64,000 nt of DNA. Source: Aliarcobacter cryaerophilus. GTDB lineage: Bacteria; Campylobacterota; Campylobacteria; Campylobacterales; Arcobacteraceae. The stretch lies in NCBI RefSeq assembly GCF_014352935.1, contig NZ_CP060694.1, forward strand, positions 806,001 through 870,000. The letters are read 5' to 3'. A model generated the notes under the pieces. It saw only the letters and a list, made by a program, of their open reading frames with translations. It made no database searches and had not been told where the DNA came from. The translations under genes were made by a program, and so were the position numbers. Shown here piece after piece: positions 42,878 through 52,920 of this stretch (its first letter is position 1; every line of letters begins with the position of its first letter).

Positions 42878-43110
42878 CGACTGTAAATTAAACTTTGTAA
42901 ACGACCTCTAGCCCTTTTTCTTACTTTGTATATTTTTCCATAATTTCACTGAAAAATATACAAAGTTGAGGATAAATCTCACTCCAATTTCTCATACTAG
43001 TTCTTTCCATTTTGCTTGAACCTCCTGTGTTTACATATCATCTTGTAACATAAGTAGCTCTTGAATGTTCAAAAATGTTTTTTACAAGTTCCTTTAGCTC
43101 TTTATCAAAT
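42878..43110 (-). pseudogene. Decayed transposase fragment, probably IS256 (mutator) family
   Basis: On the minus strand one frame reads MRNWSEIYPQLCIFFSEIM before a stop, resembling the 'pirNW…qlaIyFe' C-terminal end of IS256-family transposases. An in-frame TGA lies further upstream. The last 37 bases toward ybiT (42878-42914, CGACTGTAAATTAAACTTTG and onward) look like a terminal inverted repeat of that family. No second end or target duplication is seen, and no protein can be made. The 16-bp inverted repeat at 42923-42966 lies in it. Confidence 0.5.
42923..42966. repeat. Perfect 16-bp inverted repeat
   Basis: ACTTTGTATATTTTTC at 42923-42938 is repeated inverted at 42951-42966 with a 12-base loop. 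No T-tract follows on either side, so a terminator is less likely than a remnant or cruciform-forming element. Confidence 0.6.
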
Positions 43111-43114
43111 TTAT

Positions 43115-45085
<1,971 letters not shown>

Positions 45086-45180
45086 TTATCTTCTCTATAA
45101 ATTTTTGAGTAATATTGTATCATTTTTTACTAAGCAATATCTAAAACTATATTATTTGTTATAGTTTAATTATTTAATTA

Positions 45181-45189
45181 TGTTATATT
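45181..45189 (+). promoter_or_regulatory. Extended -10 of the first chemoreceptor gene
   Basis: TGTTATATT (TG-N-TATATT) about 32 bases upstream of ATG 45222; GGGGAG is the ribosome-binding site. Confidence 0.4.
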
Positions 45190-45221
45190 TAATTATCATT
45201 AAAATATAAAGGGGAGATATG

Positions 45222-47246
45222 ATGGAAGGGTTAAATTTTACTATTGCAAAAAAGATGATGCTATTTGCTATAGTTATTTTTGTTACAATTTTTATTACAG
45301 GTGTTTTGAAGTTTAATAATCTTTTAAATACTGAGAAAAACTTTAATATATTCAAAGATAGGGCAGTTGCTGGTAAGTTTTATGTTTTGGAAGTTGAAAA
45401 AGAATTAAATTTTGTAGCTAGAAATTCAAGAGATATTATGCTTGGGAATGCTTACGAAAATAATATCAAAAATCTAGAAAAGAGTAGAGATAATATTATA
45501 AAATCTTTTGATGGTTTATTACAAACTTCTCAAAATGAAGCTGAAAAGAATGTTGTTTTGGAAGTAAAAAAAACAGTACTTGATTTTATAGAAGATGGAT
45601 ATAAAAAGATGAAATCTCTTGAAACTGTTGAAAGAACTCCAGAAGTTTTAGCTGCAATGTATCAAGCTTATAAAAAAGATGCAACACCTCTTGCAAACAA
45701 AAGTAGAGAAAACTTTTCTAAACTTATAAAAGAGAAAGAGGAAGATTATAAATTTCAATCAGAACTTTACAATAAGCAGATGAAAGGTTTGAAAAATATT
45801 ATAATAATTGAGTCTTTGGTTCTTGTTTTAATAGTTATTTTGTCTTTATTACTTCTATCAAGAGATATAATTCAATCCTTAAATAAGTTTAAAAAAGGAC
45901 TTACATCATTTTTTGACTTTATGAATAAACATAACTCTAAAGTTGAGTATATAGATATTAAAAATAGTGATGAATTCGGAGCTATGGCAAAAGTAGTAAA
46001 TGATAATATAAAAATTATAGAAAATAGAACTTTAGAAGATAAAAAACTTATAGATGATGTTTTTGTTGTTGTAAATAGAGTAAAGCATGGATATTATAGT
46101 CAATTGATTAAAGAAGATACGTCAGATGAGATTTTATCTACTTTAAAAAATAGTATAAACGATATGATAAGCTCTACAAAACAAAACTTTATACAAGTAA
46201 ATAATATATTAGAAGAGTATGTAAAGTATAACTATAGAGAAGAGTTGAAGTTAGATGGAATTGAAAAAGGTGGAGTTTTTGAAGCTTTAATAAATAATAT
46301 AAATCAACTAAGAAGTGCCATAAATGATATGCTTAAAAAAGATAAGCTAAATGGTCTTATTTTAGATAAATCTTCAAATGAGTTGTTAATAAATGTTGAT
46401 AAATTAAATAATAGTTCAAATGATGCAGCAGCAAGACTAGAGGAGACAGCAGCTGCTTTAGAAGAGGTTACAAGTAGTATTGTAAACTCTAATAATAAAA
46501 TAAGTGAAATGTCAAATATTGCAAAAGATGTTACAAATGCAGCATCTTTGGGACAAGAATTAGCAAATAAAACTGTTTTATCTATGGATGAGATAAATGT
46601 TCAAGTAAATTTAGTAAATGATGCAATTTCAGTAATTGATCAAATAGCATTTCAAACAAATATTCTTTCATTAAATGCAGCAGTTGAAGCAGCAACTGCT
46701 GGTGAGGCTGGAAAAGGATTTGCAGTTGTTGCTCAAGAGGTACGAAATCTTGCAAGTAGAAGTGCAGAAGCCGCAAAAGAGATTAAAAATATAGTTGAAA
46801 GTGCTACATCAAAAGCAAATGATGGAAAACAAATAGCAAGTAGTATGATAGAAGGTTATAAAGGATTAAATAGCTCTATAAATCAAACTATTTCTTTGAT
46901 ACAAGATATAACAAGCTCGTCAAAAGAGCAACAAAAAGGAGTTGAGCAGATAAATGATGCAGTTTCATCTTTAGATAAACAAACTCAAGAGAATGCAAAT
47001 ATTGCTAGAGTTGCTAGCGATATTGCAGCAGAAGCTTCTTCTATGGCTAAAAAAATACTTGAAAATGCAAATTCAAAAGAGTTTTCTGGTAAAAATAGTG
47101 TTGAAGATGATTTTGTGAAAATGTTTAAAAATAGTAAAAAAGATATTTCTTTAACTCTAAATAGTAATGAAAATAAAGTAGAAAAAATAGAAAATCAAAA
47201 AGTAGAAGATACAAAAACAAATGCAGATGAGTGGGAGAGTTTCTAA
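45222..47246 (+). CDS. Methyl-accepting chemotaxis protein with WESF tail
   Basis: 674 residues. Membrane helices at about 9-28 and 190-212 flank a mostly helical periplasmic sensor domain of about 160 residues. A HAMP-like region and long coiled coil follow, then the conserved signalling hairpin: [20 protein letters not shown] and [20 protein letters not shown]. The C-terminus ends DEWESF, a WxxF pentapeptide like the NWETF tether that recruits CheR/CheB. ATG 45222 is preferred to 45219 because the GGAG is only 2 bases from the latter. A paralogue follows in tandem. Confidence 0.94.
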   Translation: MEGLNFTIAKKMMLFAIVIFVTIFITGVLKFNNLLNTEKNFNIFKDRAVAGKFYVLEVEKELNFVARNSRDIMLGNAYENNIKNLEKSRDNIIKSFDGLLQTSQNEAEKNVVLEVKKTVLDFIEDGYKKMKSLETVERTPEVLAAMYQAYKKDATPLANKSRENFSKLIKEKEEDYKFQSELYNKQMKGLKNIIIIESLVLVLIVILSLLLLSRDIIQSLNKFKKGLTSFFDFMNKHNSKVEYIDIKNSDEFGAMAKVVNDNIKIIENRTLEDKKLIDDVFVVVNRVKHGYYSQLIKEDTSDEILSTLKNSINDMISSTKQNFIQVNNILEEYVKYNYREELKLDGIEKGGVFEALINNINQLRSAINDMLKKDKLNGLILDKSSNELLINVDKLNNSSNDAAARLEETAAALEEVTSSIVNSNNKISEMSNIAKDVTNAASLGQELANKTVLSMDEINVQVNLVNDAISVIDQIAFQTNILSLNAAVEAATAGEAGKGFAVVAQEVRNLASRSAEAAKEIKNIVESATSKANDGKQIASSMIEGYKGLNSSINQTISLIQDITSSSKEQQKGVEQINDAVSSLDKQTQENANIARVASDIAAEASSMAKKILENANSKEFSGKNSVEDDFVKMFKNSKKDISLTLNSNENKVEKIENQKVEDTKTNADEWESF

Positions 47247-47260
47247 ACTCCCACTTTTAT
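47231..47260 (+). terminator. Hairpin terminator at the end of the first chemoreceptor gene
   Basis: GTGGGAG…CTCCCAC with the TAA stop codon in the loop and TTTTATTT following. Confidence 0.65.
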
Positions 47261-47388
47261 TTAAAACTTTTTTCACTTCTCATAAATCTTAAATTATAAA
47301 AACTTAATTTGAATTTTAATATTAAGAAAAAATATATTAAAAACTATAAATAATTTTATAAATATATAATTTTTTTAAGTATAAATGA

Positions 47389-47394
47389 TATATT
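47389..47394 (+). promoter_or_regulatory. -10 box of the second chemoreceptor gene
   Basis: TATATT preceded by AATGA and a T-run (TTTTTTTAAG), about 91 bases before ATG 47486. The 239-base gap 47247-47485 holds the upstream terminator, this promoter and a leader. Confidence 0.45.
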
Positions 47395-47417
47395 ATTCCG
47401 CGAAAAATAAAGAATTT

Positions 47418-47482
47418 AGGAGTAATGTAATTTACAACAATACAAAATAAGATTCTAAAATCTATTTTATTTACTAGGAGTA
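47418..47482 (+). promoter_or_regulatory. Leader with duplicated TAGGAGTAA and a start-stop mini-frame
   Basis: TTAGGAGTA is followed by ATG TAA (47425-47430), a start codon directly followed by stop. A second copy of the same motif precedes the true ATG 47486 (CTAGGAGTAAAAATG). Between them AAAATAAGATT…AATCTATTTT can pair with one bulge. Confidence 0.4.
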
Positions 47483-47485
47483 AAA

Positions 47486-49498
47486 ATGATCAAAAACTTA
47501 AAGATTAGAACAAAACTTATTGTTTTATCTTTTGTTTCCTTAGCTATTGCACTATTTTTAGGGATTACAAGTATTTTTAAATTAGAAAATACAAATGAGG
47601 GCTTAAAAAGAGTTTATCACGATAGGGTACTTCCTTTGGTGCAATTAAAAAATATTGCAGAAGCATATGCAGTTAATATTGTTGATACAGCAGTAAAATT
47701 AAGAAATGATAAAATATCTTTTGAGAAATGTGTTTCTAATATAAATGAAGCTAAAACTATTATTGATAAAAATTGGAATGAATATTTAGCTACAAACTTA
47801 GATGATAAAGAAAAAGAGATAGTAAAAAATACAAAAACTATTCTTTCTAAAGCAAATAATACTACAGATAATATACAACAAGCATGTACAAATAAAGATT
47901 TAGAAAAAATCACTTCAATAGTTATAAATGATTTATATGAAACAATAGAGCCTGTTTCTAACAATATTGCACAATTAATGGAGCATCAATTAAAAGTTGC
48001 TGCAGAAATAAACAATCAAGCAAATAAAGATTATGATAGTACTGTAATTCAAACTATTATTACTATTGTATTTGCTTTTATATTGTTAATATTTATATCT
48101 TTTTTAATAATTTCAGATATGACAAACAAAATAACAAATTTTAAAAATGGTTTATTAGGATTTTTTGCTTATTTAAATAGAGAATCTATAAATTCGGAAC
48201 TTTTAGAAGATAAATCAAAAGATGAATTTGGTGAGATGGCAAAAGTTGTAAATCAAAATATTTTGAGAACTCAAAAAGGTATAGAAGAGGATAGAAAATT
48301 AATAAATGAAACTATTGCTGTTTTAGGAGAGTTTGAGCAAGGAGATTTATGTCAAAGATTAAATTTAGATGTTGAAAATCCTGCTTTAGCAGAATTAAAA
48401 AGAGTTATAAATAATATGGGAACTGTTTTAGAAACAAATATTGATAATATATTAAAAGTTTTAGAACAATATTCAAATTATAATTACCTAAACAAAATAG
48501 ATCAAAAAAGTTTAAAAGAGCATCTGTTAAAACTTGCTAATGGTGTTAATACTCTTGGTGATTCAATAACTAATATGTTAGTTCAAAATAAATCAAATGG
48601 TTTAACGTTAGAACAAAGTTCTAGTTTACTTCTTGCAAATGTTGATAAATTAAATTTAAGTTCAAATGAAGCAGCAGCTTCGCTAGAAGAGACAGCAGCA
48701 GCACTTGAAGAGATAACAAGTAATATTAGAAATAATACAGAAAATATTGCAAAAATGGCTAAGTATTCAAATGAAATTACAAAAGCATCATCTGATGGAG
48801 AAAAACTTGCTAATAAAACAACTTTAGCAATGGATGAGATAAATACTCAAGTAAATTTAGTAAATGATGCAATTTCAGTAATTGATCAAATAGCTTTCCA
48901 AACAAATATATTAAGTTTAAATGCTGCTGTTGAAGCTGCAACTGCAGGTGAGGCTGGAAAAGGATTTGCTGTTGTTGCTCAAGAGGTAAGAAATCTTGCA
49001 AGTAGAAGTGCAGAAGCTGCAAAAGAGATTAAATCTATAGTTGAAGAAGCTACAAAAAAAGCAAACGAAGGTAAAGATATTGCAAATGAAATGATTCAAG
49101 GATATAAAAGTCTAAATGATTCAATAAACTCAACGATAAATCTAATTTCAGATGTTGAAATGTCGAGTAAAGAGCAATTATCTGGAATTGAACAGATAAA
49201 TGATGCAGTAAATCAACTTGACCAACAAACTCAACAAAATGCTGCAATATCAACACAAACAAATGATATAGCAATAACTTCAGATAAAATTGCAAAATTG
49301 ATAGTTGAAGATGCAAATAAGAAAGAGTTTCATGGCAAAAATGATATTGTTGCAAAATCTATAGAACAAAATTCAAAAAAATTTGATAATAGTTTACAAA
49401 TTAAAAAAGCTAATTTAAATAAAATTTCAACAAAAGAAAATTCTTCGAAAGTAATTCAAAGTAGCACTCAAGATAGTGATGATTGGGAGAGTTTTTAA
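47486..49498 (+). CDS. Methyl-accepting chemotaxis protein, tandem paralogue with WESF tail
   Basis: 670 residues. Helices at about 8-28 and 187-210 enclose a four-helix-bundle-type periplasmic domain of about 155 residues (4HB_MCP-like: [20 protein letters not shown]). The cytoplasmic half is closely related to the upstream receptor, with the same signalling tip and a C-terminus DDWESF. The sensor halves differ, so ligands probably differ while downstream signalling is shared. TAGGAG sits 5 bases before the ATG. Confidence 0.94.
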   Translation: MIKNLKIRTKLIVLSFVSLAIALFLGITSIFKLENTNEGLKRVYHDRVLPLVQLKNIAEAYAVNIVDTAVKLRNDKISFEKCVSNINEAKTIIDKNWNEYLATNLDDKEKEIVKNTKTILSKANNTTDNIQQACTNKDLEKITSIVINDLYETIEPVSNNIAQLMEHQLKVAAEINNQANKDYDSTVIQTIITIVFAFILLIFISFLIISDMTNKITNFKNGLLGFFAYLNRESINSELLEDKSKDEFGEMAKVVNQNILRTQKGIEEDRKLINETIAVLGEFEQGDLCQRLNLDVENPALAELKRVINNMGTVLETNIDNILKVLEQYSNYNYLNKIDQKSLKEHLLKLANGVNTLGDSITNMLVQNKSNGLTLEQSSSLLLANVDKLNLSSNEAAASLEETAAALEEITSNIRNNTENIAKMAKYSNEITKASSDGEKLANKTTLAMDEINTQVNLVNDAISVIDQIAFQTNILSLNAAVEAATAGEAGKGFAVVAQEVRNLASRSAEAAKEIKSIVEEATKKANEGKDIANEMIQGYKSLNDSINSTINLISDVEMSSKEQLSGIEQINDAVNQLDQQTQQNAAISTQTNDIAITSDKIAKLIVEDANKKEFHGKNDIVAKSIEQNSKKFDNSLQIKKANLNKISTKENSSKVIQSSTQDSDDWESF

Positions 49499-49509
49499 AC
49501 CATAATATA

Positions 49510-49552
49510 AACATTTAAAATGAGAATAAACCTCATTTTAAATGTTATTTTA
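49510..49552. terminator. Strong bidirectional terminator (chemoreceptor / glutathionylspermidine-synthase-like gene)
   Basis: AACATTTAAAATGAG at 49510-49524 pairs with CTCATTTTAAATGTT at 49532-49546 around a 7-base loop, followed by ATTTTAT. The minus-strand gene's stop codon lies in the right arm. Confidence 0.85.
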
Positions 49553-50723
49553 TAATATGTCCAACAAATTTTGACATATTATTTAATATCTTTCCACCTC
49601 TTCTAAATCCTAATGCACAAGCTTCATACGAGTAGAAAACTCCAGCTTGATAATATTCACCATTTTCATCTTTTGGAAACTCTACGTACTCTTGATAAAT
49701 TGGTTTATGACCTTCATAATCACCATTAGTTTCTATATCAGTTGAACCATCTGGATTTATAATTTTTACATTTGCACCCTCTCTTCCAAAGGCTCTTTTT
49801 TCTACATATTTTTTACCTTTTAGTGGCTCAAAAGATGTTTCAAGCAGAAGTGGATGATTTGGATATAAATCCCATAAAATTTTCATAAATGCTTTTGATT
49901 GGAAGATTAATGTATAAGCAGGATTAAAGATAATCGCTTTTTTTTCTTTTATTATTTCAGTTAAAAGTAAAGCTAAATCACTCTCTTCAATTCCAATATT
50001 TTCCCAAGGAATTAGTTTAAACCAAAACTCAAAAAGCTCATCATTTTTGAAAATACCATCATCGCTGAATGATACATTTTCAATGAATTCAAAATCAGTA
50101 TTAAATCCAGCTTCTTGTGCAATATGTTCTAAAAGTTTTGTAGTATTTATATCTTCACTTGAAGTTGAAATACTAGAAAATAGTATTTTCCAACCAAGTT
50201 GTGAGTAATATTCATCAAATTTTTCTATATCACTATTTAGCGTTATTATTCTTTTGAAATTATCTTTTAAAGCATCATAAAGATTGTTAAACTGAGCTGC
50301 TTCATCTAAACCATTTTGTTTTAGCATCGCCCACTGGATAATTGCAGTTTCAAAAACTGAAGTAGGTGTATCTGCATTAAATTCAATTAATTTAATTGGT
50401 TTACCATCTATTCCCCCAGCTAAATCAAATCTTGAATATAAATGCCAATGAACATCGTTTTCCCAAGACTCTTTTACAAGTTCTACCAGGTTAAAAGGTA
50501 TATTTAGTTCATGAAAGAGTTCATTATCTATTACAAATTGAGCAGTTTCAGTCACCATATCATAAAGTTCATTTGTTGCCTCATAATAAGCATTTGCTTC
50601 ATCTTCTGATATTACTACTAGTTTATCACAAATATATGAACTATCATCACTATCTGTGTGCCAAGTAAATCCAATACTTTCCAAATATTCAGGTGTTAGT
50701 GCTTCTATTTTTTCTAATTTCAT
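49545..50723 (-). CDS. Glutathionylspermidine synthase-like ATP-grasp protein
   Basis: 392 residues. HWHLYSRFDLAGGIDGKPIKLIEFNADTPTS and the C-terminal KRAFGREGANVKII plus LIFQSKAFMKILWDLYPNHP match the synthetase domain of glutathionylspermidine synthase (GSP_synth, ATP-grasp). No amidase domain is present. Natural substrate unknown. The upstream frame to 50939 overlaps the lipoprotein gene and is rejected because AGGAGG lies 5 bases before ATG 50723. It follows the UPF0323 lipoprotein by 1 base, as in Campylobacter and Helicobacter. Confidence 0.88.
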   Translation of the reverse strand: MKLEKIEALTPEYLESIGFTWHTDSDDSSYICDKLVVISEDEANAYYEATNELYDMVTETAQFVIDNELFHELNIPFNLVELVKESWENDVHWHLYSRFDLAGGIDGKPIKLIEFNADTPTSVFETAIIQWAMLKQNGLDEAAQFNNLYDALKDNFKRIITLNSDIEKFDEYYSQLGWKILFSSISTSSEDINTTKLLEHIAQEAGFNTDFEFIENVSFSDDGIFKNDELFEFWFKLIPWENIGIEESDLALLLTEIIKEKKAIIFNPAYTLIFQSKAFMKILWDLYPNHPLLLETSFEPLKGKKYVEKRAFGREGANVKIINPDGSTDIETNGDYEGHKPIYQEYVEFPKDENGEYYQAGVFYSYEACALGFRRGGKILNNMSKFVGHIIK

Positions 50724-50724
50724 A

Positions 50725-51360
50725 TCAACCTCCTGTACTTTGAGTTGTAGATTTTGTACTATTATTGTTTTGGCTTGAATTTTGATTATTACCACCAAAA
50801 AAACCACTTTGTTTTGTAGCTCCAGCTGTACTTGATGGTTTATTAAATGAGCTTTGAGATTTACTATAAGTTTGTGGAGATTTGTATTGAGCTGCTTTTT
50901 GGTTTTGGAAATTTTGATTATTAAATAGTTTGTTTCCAAGCCAAGAACCTATCATTGCTCCTGCTATTGAAGATAATAATACTCCACCAAGCCCCATTCC
51001 TCCACTACTCATTTCTGGATTTGTAAGAGGTGATGTTCCCGCATCTATTTTTGCCTCTTCTTCTTTAACAAGTTTATCAATCTCTTCTTGTGACAAGATT
51101 CTTTCAGTTCCATCTGGATTTCTAAGAACTATTGTAGTTTTTGCAGCTGGAAACTCATCTGCAATTTTATAGCTTCCATCAAGAGCTTTTTCAACTATAA
51201 CAAAAGCACCTTCTTGTTGGCTTGCATTTGTAAAAGTTCCATTTGACTGATTATTTTGGTTTGAGTTATCATTGCAAGCATTTAATCCTAAAATCAAAAA
51301 TGTAGCAAGACCACCTTTTTTTGCCAACTCTTTTAATGTTTTGATATTTTTATTTTGCAT
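50725..51360 (-). CDS. UPF0323 family lipoprotein
   Basis: 211 residues. The signal segment LATFLILGLNACNDNS ends in a lipobox (GLNAC), so it is lipid-anchored. A central conserved part (AFVIVEKALDGSYKIADEFP, GTERILSQEEIDKL) precedes a glycine-rich hydrophobic segment and a Ser/Gln/Asn-rich tail. This matches the UPF0323 lipoproteins of Campylobacterota. The tight pairing with the ATP-grasp gene suggests they act together, perhaps in envelope modification, but no activity is shown. Confidence 0.88.
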   Translation of the reverse strand: MQNKNIKTLKELAKKGGLATFLILGLNACNDNSNQNNQSNGTFTNASQQEGAFVIVEKALDGSYKIADEFPAAKTTIVLRNPDGTERILSQEEIDKLVKEEEAKIDAGTSPLTNPEMSSGGMGLGGVLLSSIAGAMIGSWLGNKLFNNQNFQNQKAAQYKSPQTYSKSQSSFNKPSSTAGATKQSGFFGGNNQNSSQNNNSTKSTTQSTGG

Positions 51361-51362
51361 AT

Positions 51363-52661
51363 TTATCCTCTCTTTGTTGTTTTTCTAAATTTACTCTTAT
51401 TTGGTTTTTTATTTTTTGTTTTATCTTTACTTTCTCTTTGTTTTGAATCAAATTTTTTATCTTTTATAGATTTTTTTTCTCTTATTTTTGTTCTTGGTTT
51501 TTTCTCTTTTGTAGCAAATCCTTCAAGCTCAACTCTAGGAATTTTAAGTATTAACTCTTTTTCTATTTCAGCCATAAGTTTATAATCTTTTACACTTAAA
51601 AGTGTTATAGCAACTCCATCATTTCCAGCTCTTGCAGTTCTTCCAACTCTATGAGTAAAATCATTTATTGTTTCAGGTAGAGCAAAATTTATTACACAAG
51701 GAAGATTTTCTATATCAATTCCACGTGCTGCAATATCTGTACAAACTAAAACTCTAATCTCTTTTTCTTTAAATTTTCTCAAAGCCAATGCTCTTGAACT
51801 TTGTCTTATATCTCCGTGGATACAAGATGCTTTTAAACCATCAAGATTTAGATTTTCTACTAAATCATCAGCTTCTAATTTTCTATTTACAAAAACTAAT
51901 ACTTGAGATATATTTCTTGAACCTATTAAATATGATAAAAGTTCACTTTTTTTATCTTCATCTACAAGAACTATTTGATGTTCTATTTTTTCAACATGAT
52001 CTCTTTGATTTGTCACTTCAATTACAACGGGATCTGTTAAAAACTCTTTCGCAAGTTTTTTTACTGTTGAATTTATAGTTGCACTAAACATTGAGATTTG
52101 TCTATTTTTTCCAATATGTGGTAAAATTTGTTCAACTTCTTCTAGAAATCCCATATCAAGCATTGTATCAAGCTCATCAATTACAACTCTTTGCACACTT
52201 GAAAGATTTATAGTGTTGTTTTTTATATGTTCAAGTAATCTTCCTGTTGTAGCAACAGCAATATCAACTCCAGCATTTAACTTTTTTTCTTGGTCTTTTA
52301 TTGAAATTCCACCAAAAATAGCAACTTTTTTAATATCAATATATTTTGAATAATCATCAACTGCATTTGCTATTTGTTTTGCTAACTCTCTTGTTGGAAC
52401 TAATATTAAAGCTCTTAAAACACTATTTTGTTTTTTTTCATTTATTTTTTCGCTATTTTTTTCTTTTACTAAATCTTCTAAAATAGGAAGTAAAAATGCA
52501 CAACTCTTTCCTGTTCCACTTTTTGCAACTCCTATAATATCTCTTTTTCCTAAGGCAACAGGAATCGCTTTTTCTTGAATAGCAGTTGGGTTAGTATATC
52601 CCAAATCATCTATGGCTTTTAAAATGTTTTCATTTAGTTTTAAGTTTTGAAAAGTTTTTAT
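51363..52661 (-). CDS. DEAD-box RNA helicase with apparent ATA start
   Basis: 432 residues if started at ATA 52661. Q-motif YTNPTAIQEKAIP, Walker A AKSGTGKSCAF, DELD in place of DEAD (VIDELDTMLDMGF), SAT (MFSATINS), and HRVGRTARAG are clear; a basic tail follows. The only canonical in-frame start is TTG 52604, but it lies after the conserved aromatic residue of the Q-motif region (KTFQNLKLNENILKAI) that the reading frame encodes upstream. AAGGA sits 6 bases before ATA, exactly where ATG is expected. Co-transcribed with the two downstream genes. Confidence 0.85.
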   Translation of the reverse strand: MKTFQNLKLNENILKAIDDLGYTNPTAIQEKAIPVALGKRDIIGVAKSGTGKSCAFLLPILEDLVKEKNSEKINEKKQNSVLRALILVPTRELAKQIANAVDDYSKYIDIKKVAIFGGISIKDQEKKLNAGVDIAVATTGRLLEHIKNNTINLSSVQRVVIDELDTMLDMGFLEEVEQILPHIGKNRQISMFSATINSTVKKLAKEFLTDPVVIEVTNQRDHVEKIEHQIVLVDEDKKSELLSYLIGSRNISQVLVFVNRKLEADDLVENLNLDGLKASCIHGDIRQSSRALALRKFKEKEIRVLVCTDIAARGIDIENLPCVINFALPETINDFTHRVGRTARAGNDGVAITLLSVKDYKLMAEIEKELILKIPRVELEGFATKEKKPRTKIREKKSIKDKKFDSKQRESKDKTKNKKPNKSKFRKTTKRG

Positions 52662-52920
52662 AAAAAATCCTTTGTTAAAATGTTAGATATATTGTAGCGA
52701 AGTTGAAATTAGATTTAAGTTTAGTTGATATTTTTTTACTAAATTTAATAATAATTTATATTTTGAAAAATTATTTATATATACAAATTTCTCAAAAATC
52801 GAATAATAAATATTATATTTTTATAAAATAATATTTTTAGATATTTTAATTAAAAAAACAACTTATTTTTGCTAGAATTACACCTTGCTTACAAATAAAA
52901 AGAGTTTAGGGGAGATGGTG
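52662..52920 (+). promoter_or_regulatory. AT-rich control region of the secretion operon
   Basis: About 260 bases, extremely AT-rich, with self-complementary stretches such as AAATATTAT…ATAATATTT near 52810-52840. A -10 TAGAAT preceded by TTTTTGC lies at 52873-52878, and AGGGGAG at 52908-52914. No coding frame is supported. Confidence 0.5.

Noticed and set aside
48810-49355. Overlapping minus-strand frames in the chemoreceptor genes
   Set aside because: They are Leu/Gln/His-rich shadows of the conserved signalling domain and appear in both paralogues for that reason.
50724-50939. 72-codon N-terminal extension of the glutathionylspermidine-synthase-like gene
   Set aside because: It overlaps the lipoprotein gene out of frame, and AGGAGG is placed for ATG 50723.
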